NCBI RefSeq assembly: GCF_008014345.1
Contig: NZ_VPFL01000012.1
Location: 41,007-105,006 of the forward strand
Source of the DNA: Pelomicrobium methylotrophicum
GTDB taxonomy: Bacteria > Pseudomonadota > Gammaproteobacteria > Burkholderiales > UBA6910
Direction of reading: 5' to 3'
Length of the DNA: 64,000 bases
Shown here: piece after piece, positions 18,221 to 26,430 of the stretch
How the letters are laid out: the number at the start of each line of letters is the position of its first letter
Numbering within the stretch: position 1 is the first letter of the stretch
Position numbers and translations under genes: made by a program
The notes under the pieces: generated by a model
What the model saw: only the letters and a program-made list of their open reading frames with translations
The model's database searches: none
What the model was told of the DNA's origin: nothing

Positions 18221-19319
18221 TCCCCCGCGCCTGAGGAAGTATTCGTGCTCCCGCTTTTTCCGAGATGACGAACCGGCGGCCGTCCTTCTTGACCAGAATG
18301 CCGGCGCGTCTCAGAAGAAGGAGTGCGCCTTCCGACGACAGCCCCAGATCGCCCAGAAGCGACAGCGGAACAGACAGTCCGTCGCGTTCCCACGAGAGTT
18401 TGTTTCTGACCTCCGGGCGCTCCGCCTGCCTGGCGAGCGTGCGCAGCAGATCCGCGCAGGCAGGATCCTCGCGACGTTCCTCGTCCGCCGCGGCATGGTC
18501 TGGATGCGCCTTCTGCGCGGGCGGATCGCGGGTGGCGGAACCCGCCGCGGTGACTTCTGTTCTGGGCGCTGGCTGCTGAAAGCCGTGTTCGAATGCATCG
18601 ACGAACGACTCTTCCGGAGCCTTTTCAGGCGCCCGGTATTGCATCGCAAGGCGCTTCTTGTCCGCGTCCTCGACACGTGCGACGGCTTCTCTCACCACGC
18701 GCGCGAGAGCGCCATCCTGCCCGGGCGCTGGATCGATTGCGGCGAAAAGATCGATCGATACGCGCTGATCGAGATCGAGGGGTTTGGGCAGAACAAAAGC
18801 CGCGCAGAAGCCTGAAAGAGCCCGTTCATGCGGAAGCGGGGTAGCCCGCCACGTGATTTCGTATTGCCTTGCCCGTACCGCTTCCATCCATCCCAGAAGA
18901 GGGCCCATCGCGCAGAACCATCGTGCGCCTGCAACGGAGACTTCGAGCGCGAGCGATGGCAGCGCGAGCCTTGAGCACAGCCCGGCGAGGAATGCGGCAA
19001 TACGGTACTGCGGCTCGAGTTTCCGCCGTCGCTCCGCAGGCTCGGTCGCGGCGAATGCCGCCTGTTCGGCGAGTCTCATCGAGGCCCACCCGGACTCGAC
19101 CGCCAGTCGCAAGGCGCCTCCGGGTTCCGAGTGGTGCTCCCGTGAAGCCGGAAGCGCCAGATTCATGGCCGCCGCCGCCCTTATCGGCTCATGGAAAAAG
19201 CGCATGTAGGTGGCCTTGTCGACGGCCGCCATGGCTTCGATTCTGCGCCCAAGATCGTCGCGATCGAGAACGGCCTTGGAAAGCGCTTCTGGGTCGATAC
19301 CGGAATCGTTGAAATCCAT
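18213..19319 (-). CDS. MobH/TraI_2-family protein with degenerate HD site
   Basis: 368 residues. The N-domain resembles TraI_2 relaxases: NLALPASREHHSEPGGALRL aligns with the usual LPAS-HH-PGG block, and RIAAFLAGLCSRLALPSLAL with the usual AGL-HD-GKP block. Two metal-binding features of active family members are missing: the third His (LRLAVES instead of a His after GG) and the HD pair (SRLALP). The C-terminus (KLSWERDGLSVPLSLLGDLG, then a winged-helix-like end) matches the TraI_2 C-domain. At 368 residues it is shorter than typical MobH relaxases. It is upstream of traD as expected, but it may be inactive or act as a DNA-binding partner. Confidence 0.6.
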   Translation of the reverse strand: MDFNDSGIDPEALSKAVLDRDDLGRRIEAMAAVDKATYMRFFHEPIRAAAAMNLALPASREHHSEPGGALRLAVESGWASMRLAEQAAFAATEPAERRRKLEPQYRIAAFLAGLCSRLALPSLALEVSVAGARWFCAMGPLLGWMEAVRARQYEITWRATPLPHERALSGFCAAFVLPKPLDLDQRVSIDLFAAIDPAPGQDGALARVVREAVARVEDADKKRLAMQYRAPEKAPEESFVDAFEHGFQQPAPRTEVTAAGSATRDPPAQKAHPDHAAADEERREDPACADLLRTLARQAERPEVRNKLSWERDGLSVPLSLLGDLGLSSEGALLLLRRAGILVKKDGRRFVISEKAGARILPQARGNV

Positions 19320-19498
19320 CCGCTCAGTTTTACATCGACACCTCCGTTCTGCCCATTGAAAAAATCGTCATTTGAATATTCTTTTCCTTGTGTTCGTGAC
19401 GACCTGTCTGATGTAAATCATCAAATCTATTTTTTATTTATTAAGAAGTAGGTATATATATATTAATTTAATACTGTATATTCTTACAGGTATAAGTC
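19320..19498. promoter_or_regulatory. AT-rich divergent region; probable promoters and possible oriT
   Basis: 179 bp between the divergently read transfer operon and the HTH gene. It is the most AT-rich spot in the ICE, with TATTTATTAAG, a TA repeat (ATATATATAT at about 19453) and TACTGTATATTC near 19480. Such a place next to a relaxase-type gene is where an oriT and the promoter of the transfer operon would be expected. I see no clear long inverted repeat here, and no clean sigma-70 pair. Confidence 0.45.
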
Positions 19499-19858
19499 AT
19501 GTCCAGGAAGATCAGGATCGATGCCTTTATTCGGGCCGTGGCGGATGGCATGCCGATCTGCGAGGCTTCATCCACCTACGGGATTCATCGGCAGGTGGCG
19601 TATCGCATGCTCGCGAGGAGCTCATCGCTGTCGATCATCCGGGCATCATCGATCAGGAGCCGGGAGGAAAGCGCCATGGGCCTAATCAGGCGTGCCGTCG
19701 CATTGCATAGATCGCGTCCCAGGGATCCGGAGACGCGCAGCCTCGTGAGGCGGCTGCTGACCGAAGCCATGGAGGTGGCGCCTGGAAGGTTCTACGTCCT
19801 CGGGGAGGCTGCGGGAGTTAGCCGCGCAACCCTGTGGCGGCTGGCCAATGACAGATGA
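19499..19858 (+). CDS. small DNA-binding-like protein, unknown
   Basis: 119 residues. Two helix-turn-helix-like segments can be seen, DGMPICEASSTYGIHRQVAY near residue 18 and YVLGEAAGVSRATLWRLAND at the end. The middle is Arg-rich. It is the first gene of the plus-strand regulatory cluster, divergent from the transfer operon, so a regulatory role is likely. Its TGA stop is the first three bases of a 28-bp repeat. Family not recognised. Confidence 0.6.
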   Translation: MSRKIRIDAFIRAVADGMPICEASSTYGIHRQVAYRMLARSSSLSIIRASSIRSREESAMGLIRRAVALHRSRPRDPETRSLVRRLLTEAMEVAPGRFYVLGEAAGVSRATLWRLANDR

Positions 19859-19927
19859 AACACTTTGTCCGTTTCACGGTGAATGAAACACTTTGTCCGT
19901 TTCACGGTGAATGAAACACTTTGTTTG
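19856..19927. repeat. tandem 28-bp repeat, two full copies and a partial third
   Basis: Units begin at 19856, 19884 and 19912 (period 28). Each starts TGAAACACTTTGTCC followed by GTTTCACGGTGAA; the third diverges after TGAAACACTTTGT. Within a unit TGAAAC and GTTTCA form a 6-bp inverted repeat around a 9-base spacer. The first base triplet is the stop codon of the upstream gene. The same unit occurs at 48718 and 48746, also with period 28 and also starting on a stop codon. Likely roles are operator or iteron sites. Confidence 0.9.
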
Positions 19928-20025
19928 TAACTCAAACTAAAGAGATTATTTTTTTGCTGTCTTTCGTTTTTCTGGATCGGAAAATGCCGACCAGAATTTA
20001 CTCGATTTTTTGCTTGGAGGGCGAG

Positions 20026-21060
20026 ATGGATGATGTCGTAGAGCGTGCTTCAGGTGTGATGGAGCGGTTCGATTATTCCACCCTGGCCCCGGAGGTCAGG
20101 GAGCGGGTCGTCGACGCATATTACCGGATACGAGCATGCCTGAAGCGTACATCAGAGGACGTCGTCACAATAGGACGGCTCCTCCTGCAGGTGAAAGAGA
20201 TCCTTGGTGATAGGCTGGATGGGTGGGCCCAGATCGAGTTCGGGTTGAGTGTTAGCACGGTGCGCCGATTCATGCTCGCCGCCAAAAAGGCCGAGGTCAT
20301 CCCTGAAATCGAATCCCTACCGCCGAAAGTTTTATATCTGCTGTCAGAACCTTCTGTTCCAGATGCCTTAGTCCAGGAGGTCATCGAAAAATCAAAGGCC
20401 GGGCAGAGGGTGACCGCGAAGGAGGTGGAGGCCGCTGTGCGCCAGGCGCGGGCGGCGGAAGAGCGCGCCAGGCAGCTCGAGGCGGACCTGGATGCGGCTC
20501 TGACTGAGGCCACGGATCTCCGGCATCGCCTTGCGGAGGCTGAGCGTGAGCTGACCGGTCTCGAAAAGCGCGCTCGCGAGGAAGCGGAGCGTGCGGATGC
20601 GGCAGCAAGGCAGCTCGCGCGGACGGCCGAGGAGCTGCGCGAGGTGGAAAAGGCATACCAGGATACCCTCAGGGAGCTGGAGTCGGTTCGGGCGAACCCG
20701 CCCAGGCAGGTCATCGAAAAATCCTCTTTGGAGGAAAAGCGGCGGGAGCTCGAGCGGCATATCGCGGATCTCCAGCGCAAGGCGGAAGCAGAGCAGGCGC
20801 GCCTTGAGGATCTTCGCCGGCGGGCCATGCAGGCGCTGAGCGATCAGCATCTTGCTGCGGTGGCAGCCGACCAGCTCAAGCGCCTGGAGTCAGACCTTGT
20901 GGCCATCAGAGCCATGGTCGACGCGCATGCCGGCATTGCCGACACCCTGGCGGCGTCGCCCGCCGACCTTCGTTCTCATGCAGTTACGCTCGCGGCCAGG
21001 GTGCGTCAAACAGCAGGCGCGGTCGAGCGACTTGCCCAGATCTTGGAATCAATCAAGTAG
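20026..21060 (+). CDS. DUF3102/KfrA-like coiled-coil DNA-binding protein
   Basis: 344 residues from the ATG at 20026, chosen because GGAGGGCGAG precedes it; the frame opens 35 codons earlier but that part lies in the repeat region. The N-terminal 100 residues resemble DUF3102 (IGRLLLQVKEILGDRLDGWA, then LSVSTVRRFMLAAK). Residues 130-300 form an almost unbroken Ala/Glu/Arg coiled coil (for example ELREVEKAYQDTLRELESVR). This two-part design is shared with plasmid KfrA-type proteins, which bind DNA and act in partition or nucleoid organisation. It is followed after 16 bp by the FlhD-like gene. Confidence 0.7.
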   Translation: MDDVVERASGVMERFDYSTLAPEVRERVVDAYYRIRACLKRTSEDVVTIGRLLLQVKEILGDRLDGWAQIEFGLSVSTVRRFMLAAKKAEVIPEIESLPPKVLYLLSEPSVPDALVQEVIEKSKAGQRVTAKEVEAAVRQARAAEERARQLEADLDAALTEATDLRHRLAEAERELTGLEKRAREEAERADAAARQLARTAEELREVEKAYQDTLRELESVRANPPRQVIEKSSLEEKRRELERHIADLQRKAEAEQARLEDLRRRAMQALSDQHLAAVAADQLKRLESDLVAIRAMVDAHAGIADTLAASPADLRSHAVTLAARVRQTAGAVERLAQILESIK

Positions 21061-21076
21061 TAATGGGGGCGGGGAA

Positions 21077-21403
21077 GTGAGTGATCTGACTCCCAACGCG
21101 ATCGAAGCCCTGCTCGACGCCGGATACAGAGAAAAAATCAAAAGCCTGAACCTGGAATACCTGAGCCTGGTAAGGACGGCCGCATTTGACCCAGGCGCGG
21201 CGAGGTTTTTTGGGGTTGATGATGTTGCGCTGAAGTCGATTTGCGACCTCGACAGGCTGAGCCTGCAAAGGATCGCGAACCGCGGCGTTCCGCTGGTCGT
21301 CGCGAGGTTTGGTCCTTCCTTCTGGTCGCAAGTAAAAGGCGTCGGGAGCGACGAGCTCGCGGTCCTGATCTCGAGGGAGATGCTGCGTGACGGCGGCAAA
21401 TGA
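21077..21403 (+). CDS. FlhD-like subunit of a transfer activator (SetD/AcaD type)
   Basis: 108 residues from the GTG at 21077. The FlhD signature is visible: IKSLNLEYLSLVRTAAFDP matches DINLSYLLLAQRLI of FlhD, then ARFFGVDDVALKSICDLDRL and LSLQRIANRGVPLVVARF. FlhD pairs with FlhC to form a transcription activator, and conjugative elements of the SXT/R391 and IncC groups use such pairs (SetCD, AcaCD) as master switches for transfer genes. It overlaps the FlhC-like gene by 17 bp, the same D-then-C order. Assignment is by pattern, not by search. Confidence 0.75.
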   Translation: MSDLTPNAIEALLDAGYREKIKSLNLEYLSLVRTAAFDPGAARFFGVDDVALKSICDLDRLSLQRIANRGVPLVVARFGPSFWSQVKGVGSDELAVLISREMLRDGGK

Positions 21404-21914
21404 CAGAGCGGTCTCGATGGCTCGCATGATGGCCAGACTGGGCGCCAGGGCGTCGACGATCTCGTCGAATACGGGTCTGAGCACTGTCGCCGCGAGAAGG
21501 ATTTACCTCCATGAGACTGGCCGACGTCCCCCTTCCGGCCAGCACCCGTCGTCTTACGAGTGGCTTGAATCCCCCGTGGCCCGCGTCCATTCGAGTCTTT
21601 ATCTTTCGTTCTTTGAGCCACGTCACCGTGCGGGCCTGGATGTCTGCCAGGCAGCCGTCTTGGCTTACGCGGACTACATGCATGCCGTGGAGCCTGAAAT
21701 CGAGCTCGACTTCGAGCGCGCGTTTTTCATCTCGAAGCTTTTGATATGCTCTGTCGGAAAATCTGGGAGAGACGGATTTCAGCGCAGGCCGTGTGTACGG
21801 TGCGGCGCGCTGTATTATGTAGGCCAGCCGCAGGCAGCCAGGAGACAGTACGTGTGTCCTGTGTGCACCGGTCGAGCCGCAGCGGCTCTATCAATCAGAA
21901 GAAGGCAGAACTAA
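21387..21914 (+). CDS. FlhC-like subunit of a transfer activator (SetC/AcaC type)
   Basis: 175 residues. FlhC features in order: an N-terminal helix block (MARMMARLGARASTISSNTG, then LSTVAARRIYLHETGRRPPS), a PSSYEWLESP segment matching the FlhC LPFSTDWF motif, and a C-terminal zinc site with CVRC and CPVC separated by 17 residues, as in FlhC. With the FlhD-like partner it should form a heteromeric activator of the divergent transfer operon. No targets can be read with confidence. Confidence 0.78.
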   Translation: MTAANDRAVSMARMMARLGARASTISSNTGLSTVAARRIYLHETGRRPPSGQHPSSYEWLESPVARVHSSLYLSFFEPRHRAGLDVCQAAVLAYADYMHAVEPEIELDFERAFFISKLLICSVGKSGRDGFQRRPCVRCGALYYVGQPQAARRQYVCPVCTGRAAAALSIRRRQN

Positions 21915-21944
21915 AAAAAACGGCGGCCGGAATACCGGCCGCCG
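21913..21944 (-). terminator. Rho-independent terminator on the minus strand
   Basis: A perfect 10-bp stem (CGGCGGCCGG, loop AATA, CCGGCCGCCG; 21921-21944) is flanked on the plus strand by eight A residues at 21913-21920, which read as a U-tract for minus-strand transcripts. It would end transcription of the nrdJ operon coming from the right and can also act weakly on the plus-strand flhDC transcript. The 165 bp between it and the nrdJ C-part show no gene. Confidence 0.85.
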
Positions 21945-22115
21945 CATGAGACTAATCGCCAGCGCTAGCGAGCGCGTTACGCTCCTGTGGCGGGCTATAA
22001 AACCACCACGCTGGGGTAACGCGCCACAGATTGACTGGCGCGAGCTTGATGTCCATGAGACTGGTTTTCTCGACCAGTCTTTCTTGATCACCTCCAGCGG
22101 GATTACCGCAACCAC

Positions 22116-22862
22116 TCAGCCGCACTTGCTGTGCCCGCAATCCAGACACGTCAGGCACCCATCGAGAAGCGCAAGACTCCCGCCCCCGCACTGGGGGCAC
22201 GCGCCGTTTGCGCCCCGCCTCCCCTCGTCCACGGATTCAGCGGCTTCCGTCTCCGCCGATTCTGGCAGCCTGCCGCTCGTGCGCTCGCGCCATCTGCGCG
22301 CGAGCACCCTGGAAGGCACTTGGTTACCCTCCACGTCGAGAAACCCCCTCCGGTAGAGAGCCTGCTGGATCGCGTAGGCGACCGCCGCCACCTCGCTCGG
22401 ATGCCAGACGGGAACTTGTTTACCGTTCCCGAAATCCCTGGTGCCGCAGCGTACCGGGCCCTTCGTCCAGGCGACTTTGCGCAGGTCCGCGAGCGCCTTG
22501 GCGGCGTAGCCGCCGCGGGCGGCAAGGGAGAGCGAGCGCATCGTCGCCGTAATCCACTGTGGATCCTCCGCCGACTGCGAAGCCGGAATGAAGAACTCCA
22601 CCGGACGTTCGATGGTGACTTCCTCGCCTTCCACAACGCCCTTGACGGGCATGTAGGAGACGACGACATAGAGGGATTTTTTCCCCTCTTGGGTCCAGTA
22701 GATTACTTTCTCGGCCGTTGCCTCGAGCTCGCCTTCCGGGCGCCGCTCGATTCGTACCTCGAGCGGATCGGGCCCGGAGACCGCCGGCGCCTGCGGCGCC
22801 TCTTCTTCCTCCGGCTTCGCGATTTCGAAGCCGACGATCCGTTTCTCTATCCTCCGGATCAT
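22116..22862 (-). CDS. nrdJ: class II ribonucleotide reductase, C-terminal subunit (NrdJb)
   Basis: 248 residues. The start ATG directly follows the stop of the catalytic subunit (TGAATG). It corresponds to the C-terminal part of B12-dependent reductases: a TSCPD-like segment (KVIYWTQEGKKSLYVVVSYM, MRSLSLAARGGYAAKALADL) and a terminal zinc-ribbon with CPQC and CLDC plus a last CG. A split class II enzyme (NrdJa/NrdJb) is known in Pseudomonas aeruginosa. The terminal Cys residues probably re-reduce the active site. Confidence 0.85.
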   Translation of the reverse strand: MIRRIEKRIVGFEIAKPEEEEAPQAPAVSGPDPLEVRIERRPEGELEATAEKVIYWTQEGKKSLYVVVSYMPVKGVVEGEEVTIERPVEFFIPASQSAEDPQWITATMRSLSLAARGGYAAKALADLRKVAWTKGPVRCGTRDFGNGKQVPVWHPSEVAAVAYAIQQALYRRGFLDVEGNQVPSRVLARRWRERTSGRLPESAETEAAESVDEGRRGANGACPQCGGGSLALLDGCLTCLDCGHSKCG

Positions 22863-25183
22863 TCAATACCTCCCGTAGTAGCCCTCTTTCAGGGCGTCGA
22901 ACAGGTTCGCGGCGGTGTGGATCTCGCCGTCGTACCACACCTCCTCGTCGCCCCTGGCTTCCACCACGGATCCATCCTCTAGCGTGAACCGGTAGGTGGT
23001 GGACTTCAGGTCCTCTTCCTTCACCAGGACCCCCTGGAAGGCTTCCGGATTGAACCTGAAGGTGGTGCAACCCTTCAGTCCAAGTTCCGCGGCCTTCAGG
23101 TAGAGATCCTTGAATCTCTCGAAGGGATAGTCCGTCGGGACATTAATCGTCTTCGAGATGGAGGAATCCACCCACCGCTGCGCAGCCGCCTGGATGGCGA
23201 GGTGGCAGAACGGATCCACCTCCGAGGTGGAGAAATATCCCGGCAGGTCCTCTGGGCTCGCGTCCTTGTCCACGAGCTCGCGGTAGGCGAGATACTCGTA
23301 GGACAGGACCTCGACGCGCTCCTTGGTTTTTCTCCCCTCCCGGATCACGTTCCGGTAGTAGCTGTGGGAGAAAGACGGCTCGATGCCGTTCGAGACGTTG
23401 TTCCCGACCGACAGCGCGATCGTTCCCGTTGGCGCGATCGACGTGTGGTGGGTGAATCTCGCCCCGATTCGCGCGAGTTCGTCGAAGAGCCCCGGATCGA
23501 GCTCGGCGACGCGGCGCAGGTACCGGCTGTAACGCGCATGAAGCACGCGTCCAGGGATTTTGTCGCCCGCCTTCACGCCGTCCTGGGAGAGTTCATGGCA
23601 CTTCGCGAGCATTGCCGGAGTCACCTCGAATTCTCTTTCCAGGATGGGCGCCGGGCCCTTTTCTTTCGCGAGCGCGAGCGCCATCCGCCAACCGACAAGC
23701 GCCATATCACGCATTACGCACTGCGTGAACGATGTGGCGTCGTCCGAGCCGTACGGGATGCGCATCATGGCGAGCGCCGATCCAAGCCCCATGATGCCCA
23801 TGCCATGGCGGCGCTTTTCCATGATCTCCCGGCGCTGTTCAGGCAGCGGAAGACCCGAAAGCTCCACCACGTTGTCCAGCATCCGGGTGAAGACGGCCAC
23901 CGTTTCACGGTAGCGCTCCCAGTCGAACCGTGCGCTCTCGGTGAACGGCTCCAGGACGAAGGAAGCGAGGTTCACCGAGCCAAGCAGGCATGCGCCGTGC
24001 GGAGGCAAGGGCTGTTCTCCACCATGCTGTTACTTTCGCCGTCAGGCTACTGACCGCTCTTCGGAGCGGCGGAGGAGGCGCTTCGGCCTCCTCTCCCCTG
24101 TTTCACACGAGGCGTTATTTCAGGGGTTCAGACTGTCGCATCCTCCGTTTCTGGAGGCCCGACCGCTCAGTCGTTCACGGTCCCTTTATGGGTTCCGCCT
24201 TGTCGGCCTCGCCAGGCCTTCCAAGTCAATCAGGTCGGGTTTTTTCATCCGGCGTTTCCGCCAGAGCCGCATGTTTACGGATTGGTAGCCCTAATGTTTT
24301 CGCAGAACCAGTTGTTGTTCATCCGGTTGACCTCGTCGATCAGGATGAACCCCGGCTCCGCGTAGTCGTAGGTTGACGCCATGATCAGGTTCCAGAGGCG
24401 CCGCGCCGGTACCGTCTTGTAGACCCTCATGGCAACCCGCCCTTCGGCGTCGGTCGTGTACCCGTCCGTGACGGGCCACGGACGGTAGATGATCCGCGCA
24501 CCCTGCGCAATCTCTTCAGGAAGCGCCGGAAACGCGAGATCCCACGGGCGGTCATCCTTGACCGCTTCGAGGAATTCCCGGGTTATGAGGCAGCTCAAGT
24601 TGAACTGCCTGAGCCTTCCGGCTTCGCGTTTGGCCCGGATGAACTCTTCGATATCCGGGTGGCCGATGTCCATGACGCCCATCTGGGCGCCGCGCCGCCC
24701 GCCGGCGGACGCGATCGTTCTGCAGACGGCGTCGAACACGTCCATGAAGGACAGCGGGCCGGAAGTTTGCGCTCCCGCGCCTCGGACCATGGCGCCTTTC
24801 GGGCGAAGCGTCGAGAAGTCGTATCCGATCCCGCACCCCGCCTTCAGCGTGAGCCCGGCCTCATGGACGGCCCTGAGGATCCCATCCATGGAATCCTGCA
24901 CGGTCATGCTGACCGTGCAATTGATGAGGCTCACGTTGGGTTTGTGAGCCTCCGCTCCTGCGTTGGACAGGATTCGTCCCGCGGGGATCGCGCCGTCTTT
25001 CATCGCCTGGAAGAATTTCTCCTCCCAGACCCCCCGTTCTTTCGGTTCCACCGAGGCCAACGCCTTCGCGACCCTCGCGAAGGTGTCCTCGATGGATCTG
25101 TCCACGGGATTGCCGTGGATGTCTTTCAGACGGTATTTTTTGTCCCAGATGTCTATGGACGCAGGTTGATATCCTATTGCCAT
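22863..25183 (-). CDS. nrdJ: B12-dependent class II ribonucleotide reductase, catalytic subunit, with group I intron
   Basis: Two exons, 25183-24277 and 24022-22863, join to 2067 bp (688 residues). Exon 1 has SLINCTVSMTVQDSMDGILR, KAGCGIGYDFSTLRPKGAMV and ends at NWFCENIRATNP; exon 2 continues with CGEQPLPPHGACLLGSVNL, HGMGIMGLGSALAMMRIPYG and ends in the usual nucleotide-binding region (APTGTIALSVGNNVSNGIEP). NPCGE carries the Cys that forms the thiyl radical. Unspliced, exon 1 stops at once at TAA (24277-24275). The enzyme makes dNTPs without oxygen dependence, which could feed replication of the element. Start at 25183 is preceded by AAAGGGAAAAG. Confidence 0.9.
24023..24276 (-). ncRNA. 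group I self-splicing intron, no ORF
   Basis: 254 nt. The 5' exon ends in U (24277) and the intron ends in G (24023), as group I splicing needs. Helices in order: P1 (exon CCGU with GCGG at 24270-24267), P2 (GGCG-GAAA-CGCC), P3 (CCCGACC 24239-24233 with GGTCGGG 24164-24158), P4 (CTTG/CAAG), P5 (GGCCT/AGGCC), P6 (CGG/CCG with CCC/GGG), P7 (GACTG 24172-24168 with CAGTC 24135-24131), P8 (CCTCC/GGAGG) and several P9-region hairpins. GTGAACGACTGAGCGG matches the conserved R element. Splicing restores TGT GGA GAA CAG. No homing endonuclease gene is inside. Confidence 0.92.
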
Positions 25184-25196
25184 CTTTTCCCTTTCT

Positions 25197-26144
25197 TTAT
25201 GCCGCCTTTCTGTGCAGGTTGACCAACTCGTCCAGAAAATCCGTATCGACCGCTTTCGGGAGGAAAACGGAGACGCGGATTCCGCTGCGGCGAAGCCTTC
25301 GGGCAAGCTTCGCGGCCGCATCCTGTCCGGCGCCGGAACTGTCGAGGTCTGCGTAGATGCGGACCTCTCGCACGTCTTCCGGAACGAAGAGATTCGCGAG
25401 AAGACCTGCCGAAACCGATGACCAGACGGGAAGCCCGGTCATCAAACGGACGGCGAGCGCCGTCTCTACGCCTTCCGCCACCGCCAGAACCCTGCCTGGC
25501 GGATAGAGCCGAATCGCTCCTCCGGTCGCCCTGGCGGTGCCGCGCATGAGTTTTTTGGGCGCTGGCACGTCGGCCTTGCGGCCGTCCGCCGTGAGATAGA
25601 TGCGGTGCAGGTTGATTGGCCTGCCGTTCGCATCCCTCAGTCGGGCGACGAGCGCAGGCATCCGGCCGTATCGAACGTCGAGATGCCGATACGGCAGCGC
25701 CGGATGGCATCTCAGCTCGGCCGGATACGGCGGTCCGAAGCCAGGGATCCTGCGCGCGAGATACGTCGCGGCCGGATCCCCTTCCTCCAGAGTCTTTGCT
25801 TCATCCCACGTCCTCTGAAGTGCATGCCTGCGCCGGTTTACCTCCTCGGGGTCCGTCCGATATTCCTCCTGGCGCGGACTTGCGGCGAAAACCGCTCCCG
25901 GCGCGCGATCAGCGATTGCGCGCAGAGCCTCGTTTCTCGTCATGCCGGTCGCCAGCATGACGAGCTTCACGCCGTCGCCCGCGCCGCAACGGTTGCAGAT
26001 CCAGGTTCCACGACCGTTTTTGTCGTCGAACCGGAACCGGTCCTTGCCGCCGCAAATCGGGCACGGCCCGTGGCGGTTGAACAGGTGACGCTCGTGAATG
26101 CCGAACATCGGCAGGATTGAGCGCCAGTCGATTCCAGTATCCAT
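25197..26144 (-). CDS. P4/RP4-type DNA primase with CHC2 zinc finger and Toprim domain
   Basis: 315 residues from the ATG at 26144. An N-terminal zinc finger (CPICGGKDRFRFDDK ... CNRC GAGDG) is the primase type found in phage P4 alpha and related plasmid proteins. A Toprim domain follows (VLAVAEGVETALAV and IYADLDSSGAGQDAA). It would prime DNA synthesis on the element, for example on the strand received in conjugation. The frame is open upstream to 26393 but that part overlaps a leader with strong hairpins and is not likely coding. It lies 14 bp before the nrdJ start. Confidence 0.85.
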   Translation of the reverse strand: MDTGIDWRSILPMFGIHERHLFNRHGPCPICGGKDRFRFDDKNGRGTWICNRCGAGDGVKLVMLATGMTRNEALRAIADRAPGAVFAASPRQEEYRTDPEEVNRRRHALQRTWDEAKTLEEGDPAATYLARRIPGFGPPYPAELRCHPALPYRHLDVRYGRMPALVARLRDANGRPINLHRIYLTADGRKADVPAPKKLMRGTARATGGAIRLYPPGRVLAVAEGVETALAVRLMTGLPVWSSVSAGLLANLFVPEDVREVRIYADLDSSGAGQDAAAKLARRLRRSGIRVSVFLPKAVDTDFLDELVNLHRKAA

Positions 26145-26430
26145 AACAATGGAATAACAGTGCCGGAAACATGGCGTTCCGACTTCGCCTGAAGCCTTTT
26201 CGTTGCCGGCCGGGCGCAATGAAAAGGCGGTGTGGCAGTTTCTGTGGGATGGCCGCGAAGGCCGGATACGATGCCGGAGGAATACCGGCGTATGGAAGGG
26301 AAGTATGCGCCGTGGCGCGCGCATCCCGTTCGCGAATGCGTCGCGCAATCGGCGATGTTTCTCCGGGCTTTCCGGATTGGACTTTCGCGCCAATCCGGAA
26401 AGCCCCGCGCCTTGCGGCGCGGGGAAGTTC
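26145..26430 (-). promoter_or_regulatory. leader of the primase gene: two mutually exclusive hairpins plus a modular hairpin unit
   Basis: 286 bp without a gene. At 26365-26405 a 16-bp perfect stem (left arm GGGCTTTCCGGATTGG, right arm its complement) shares 3 bases with a second stem at 26403-26424 (CCCCGCGCC, loop TTGC, GGCGCGGGG), so only one can be complete at a time. They lie just after the stop at 26431 and may end that transcript, although no U-tract is present. Around 26250-26300 lies a copy of the modular leader (core TACGATGCCGG at 26267). Confidence 0.6.

Noticed and set aside
19856..19927. 28-bp repeats as a CRISPR array
   Set aside because: Units are directly tandem with no spacers and there are no cas genes.
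21946..22356. Plus-strand frame between flhC and nrdJ
   Set aside because: Overlaps the terminator and the zinc-ribbon end of NrdJb; composition is that of a shadow frame.
24023..24276. Group II intron
   Set aside because: No GUGYG start and no domain V; U at the 5' junction and terminal G plus P3-P8 fit group I.
22863..25183. nrdJ as a pseudogene broken by insertion
   Set aside because: The insert folds as a group I intron and its removal restores the exact conserved motif in frame.
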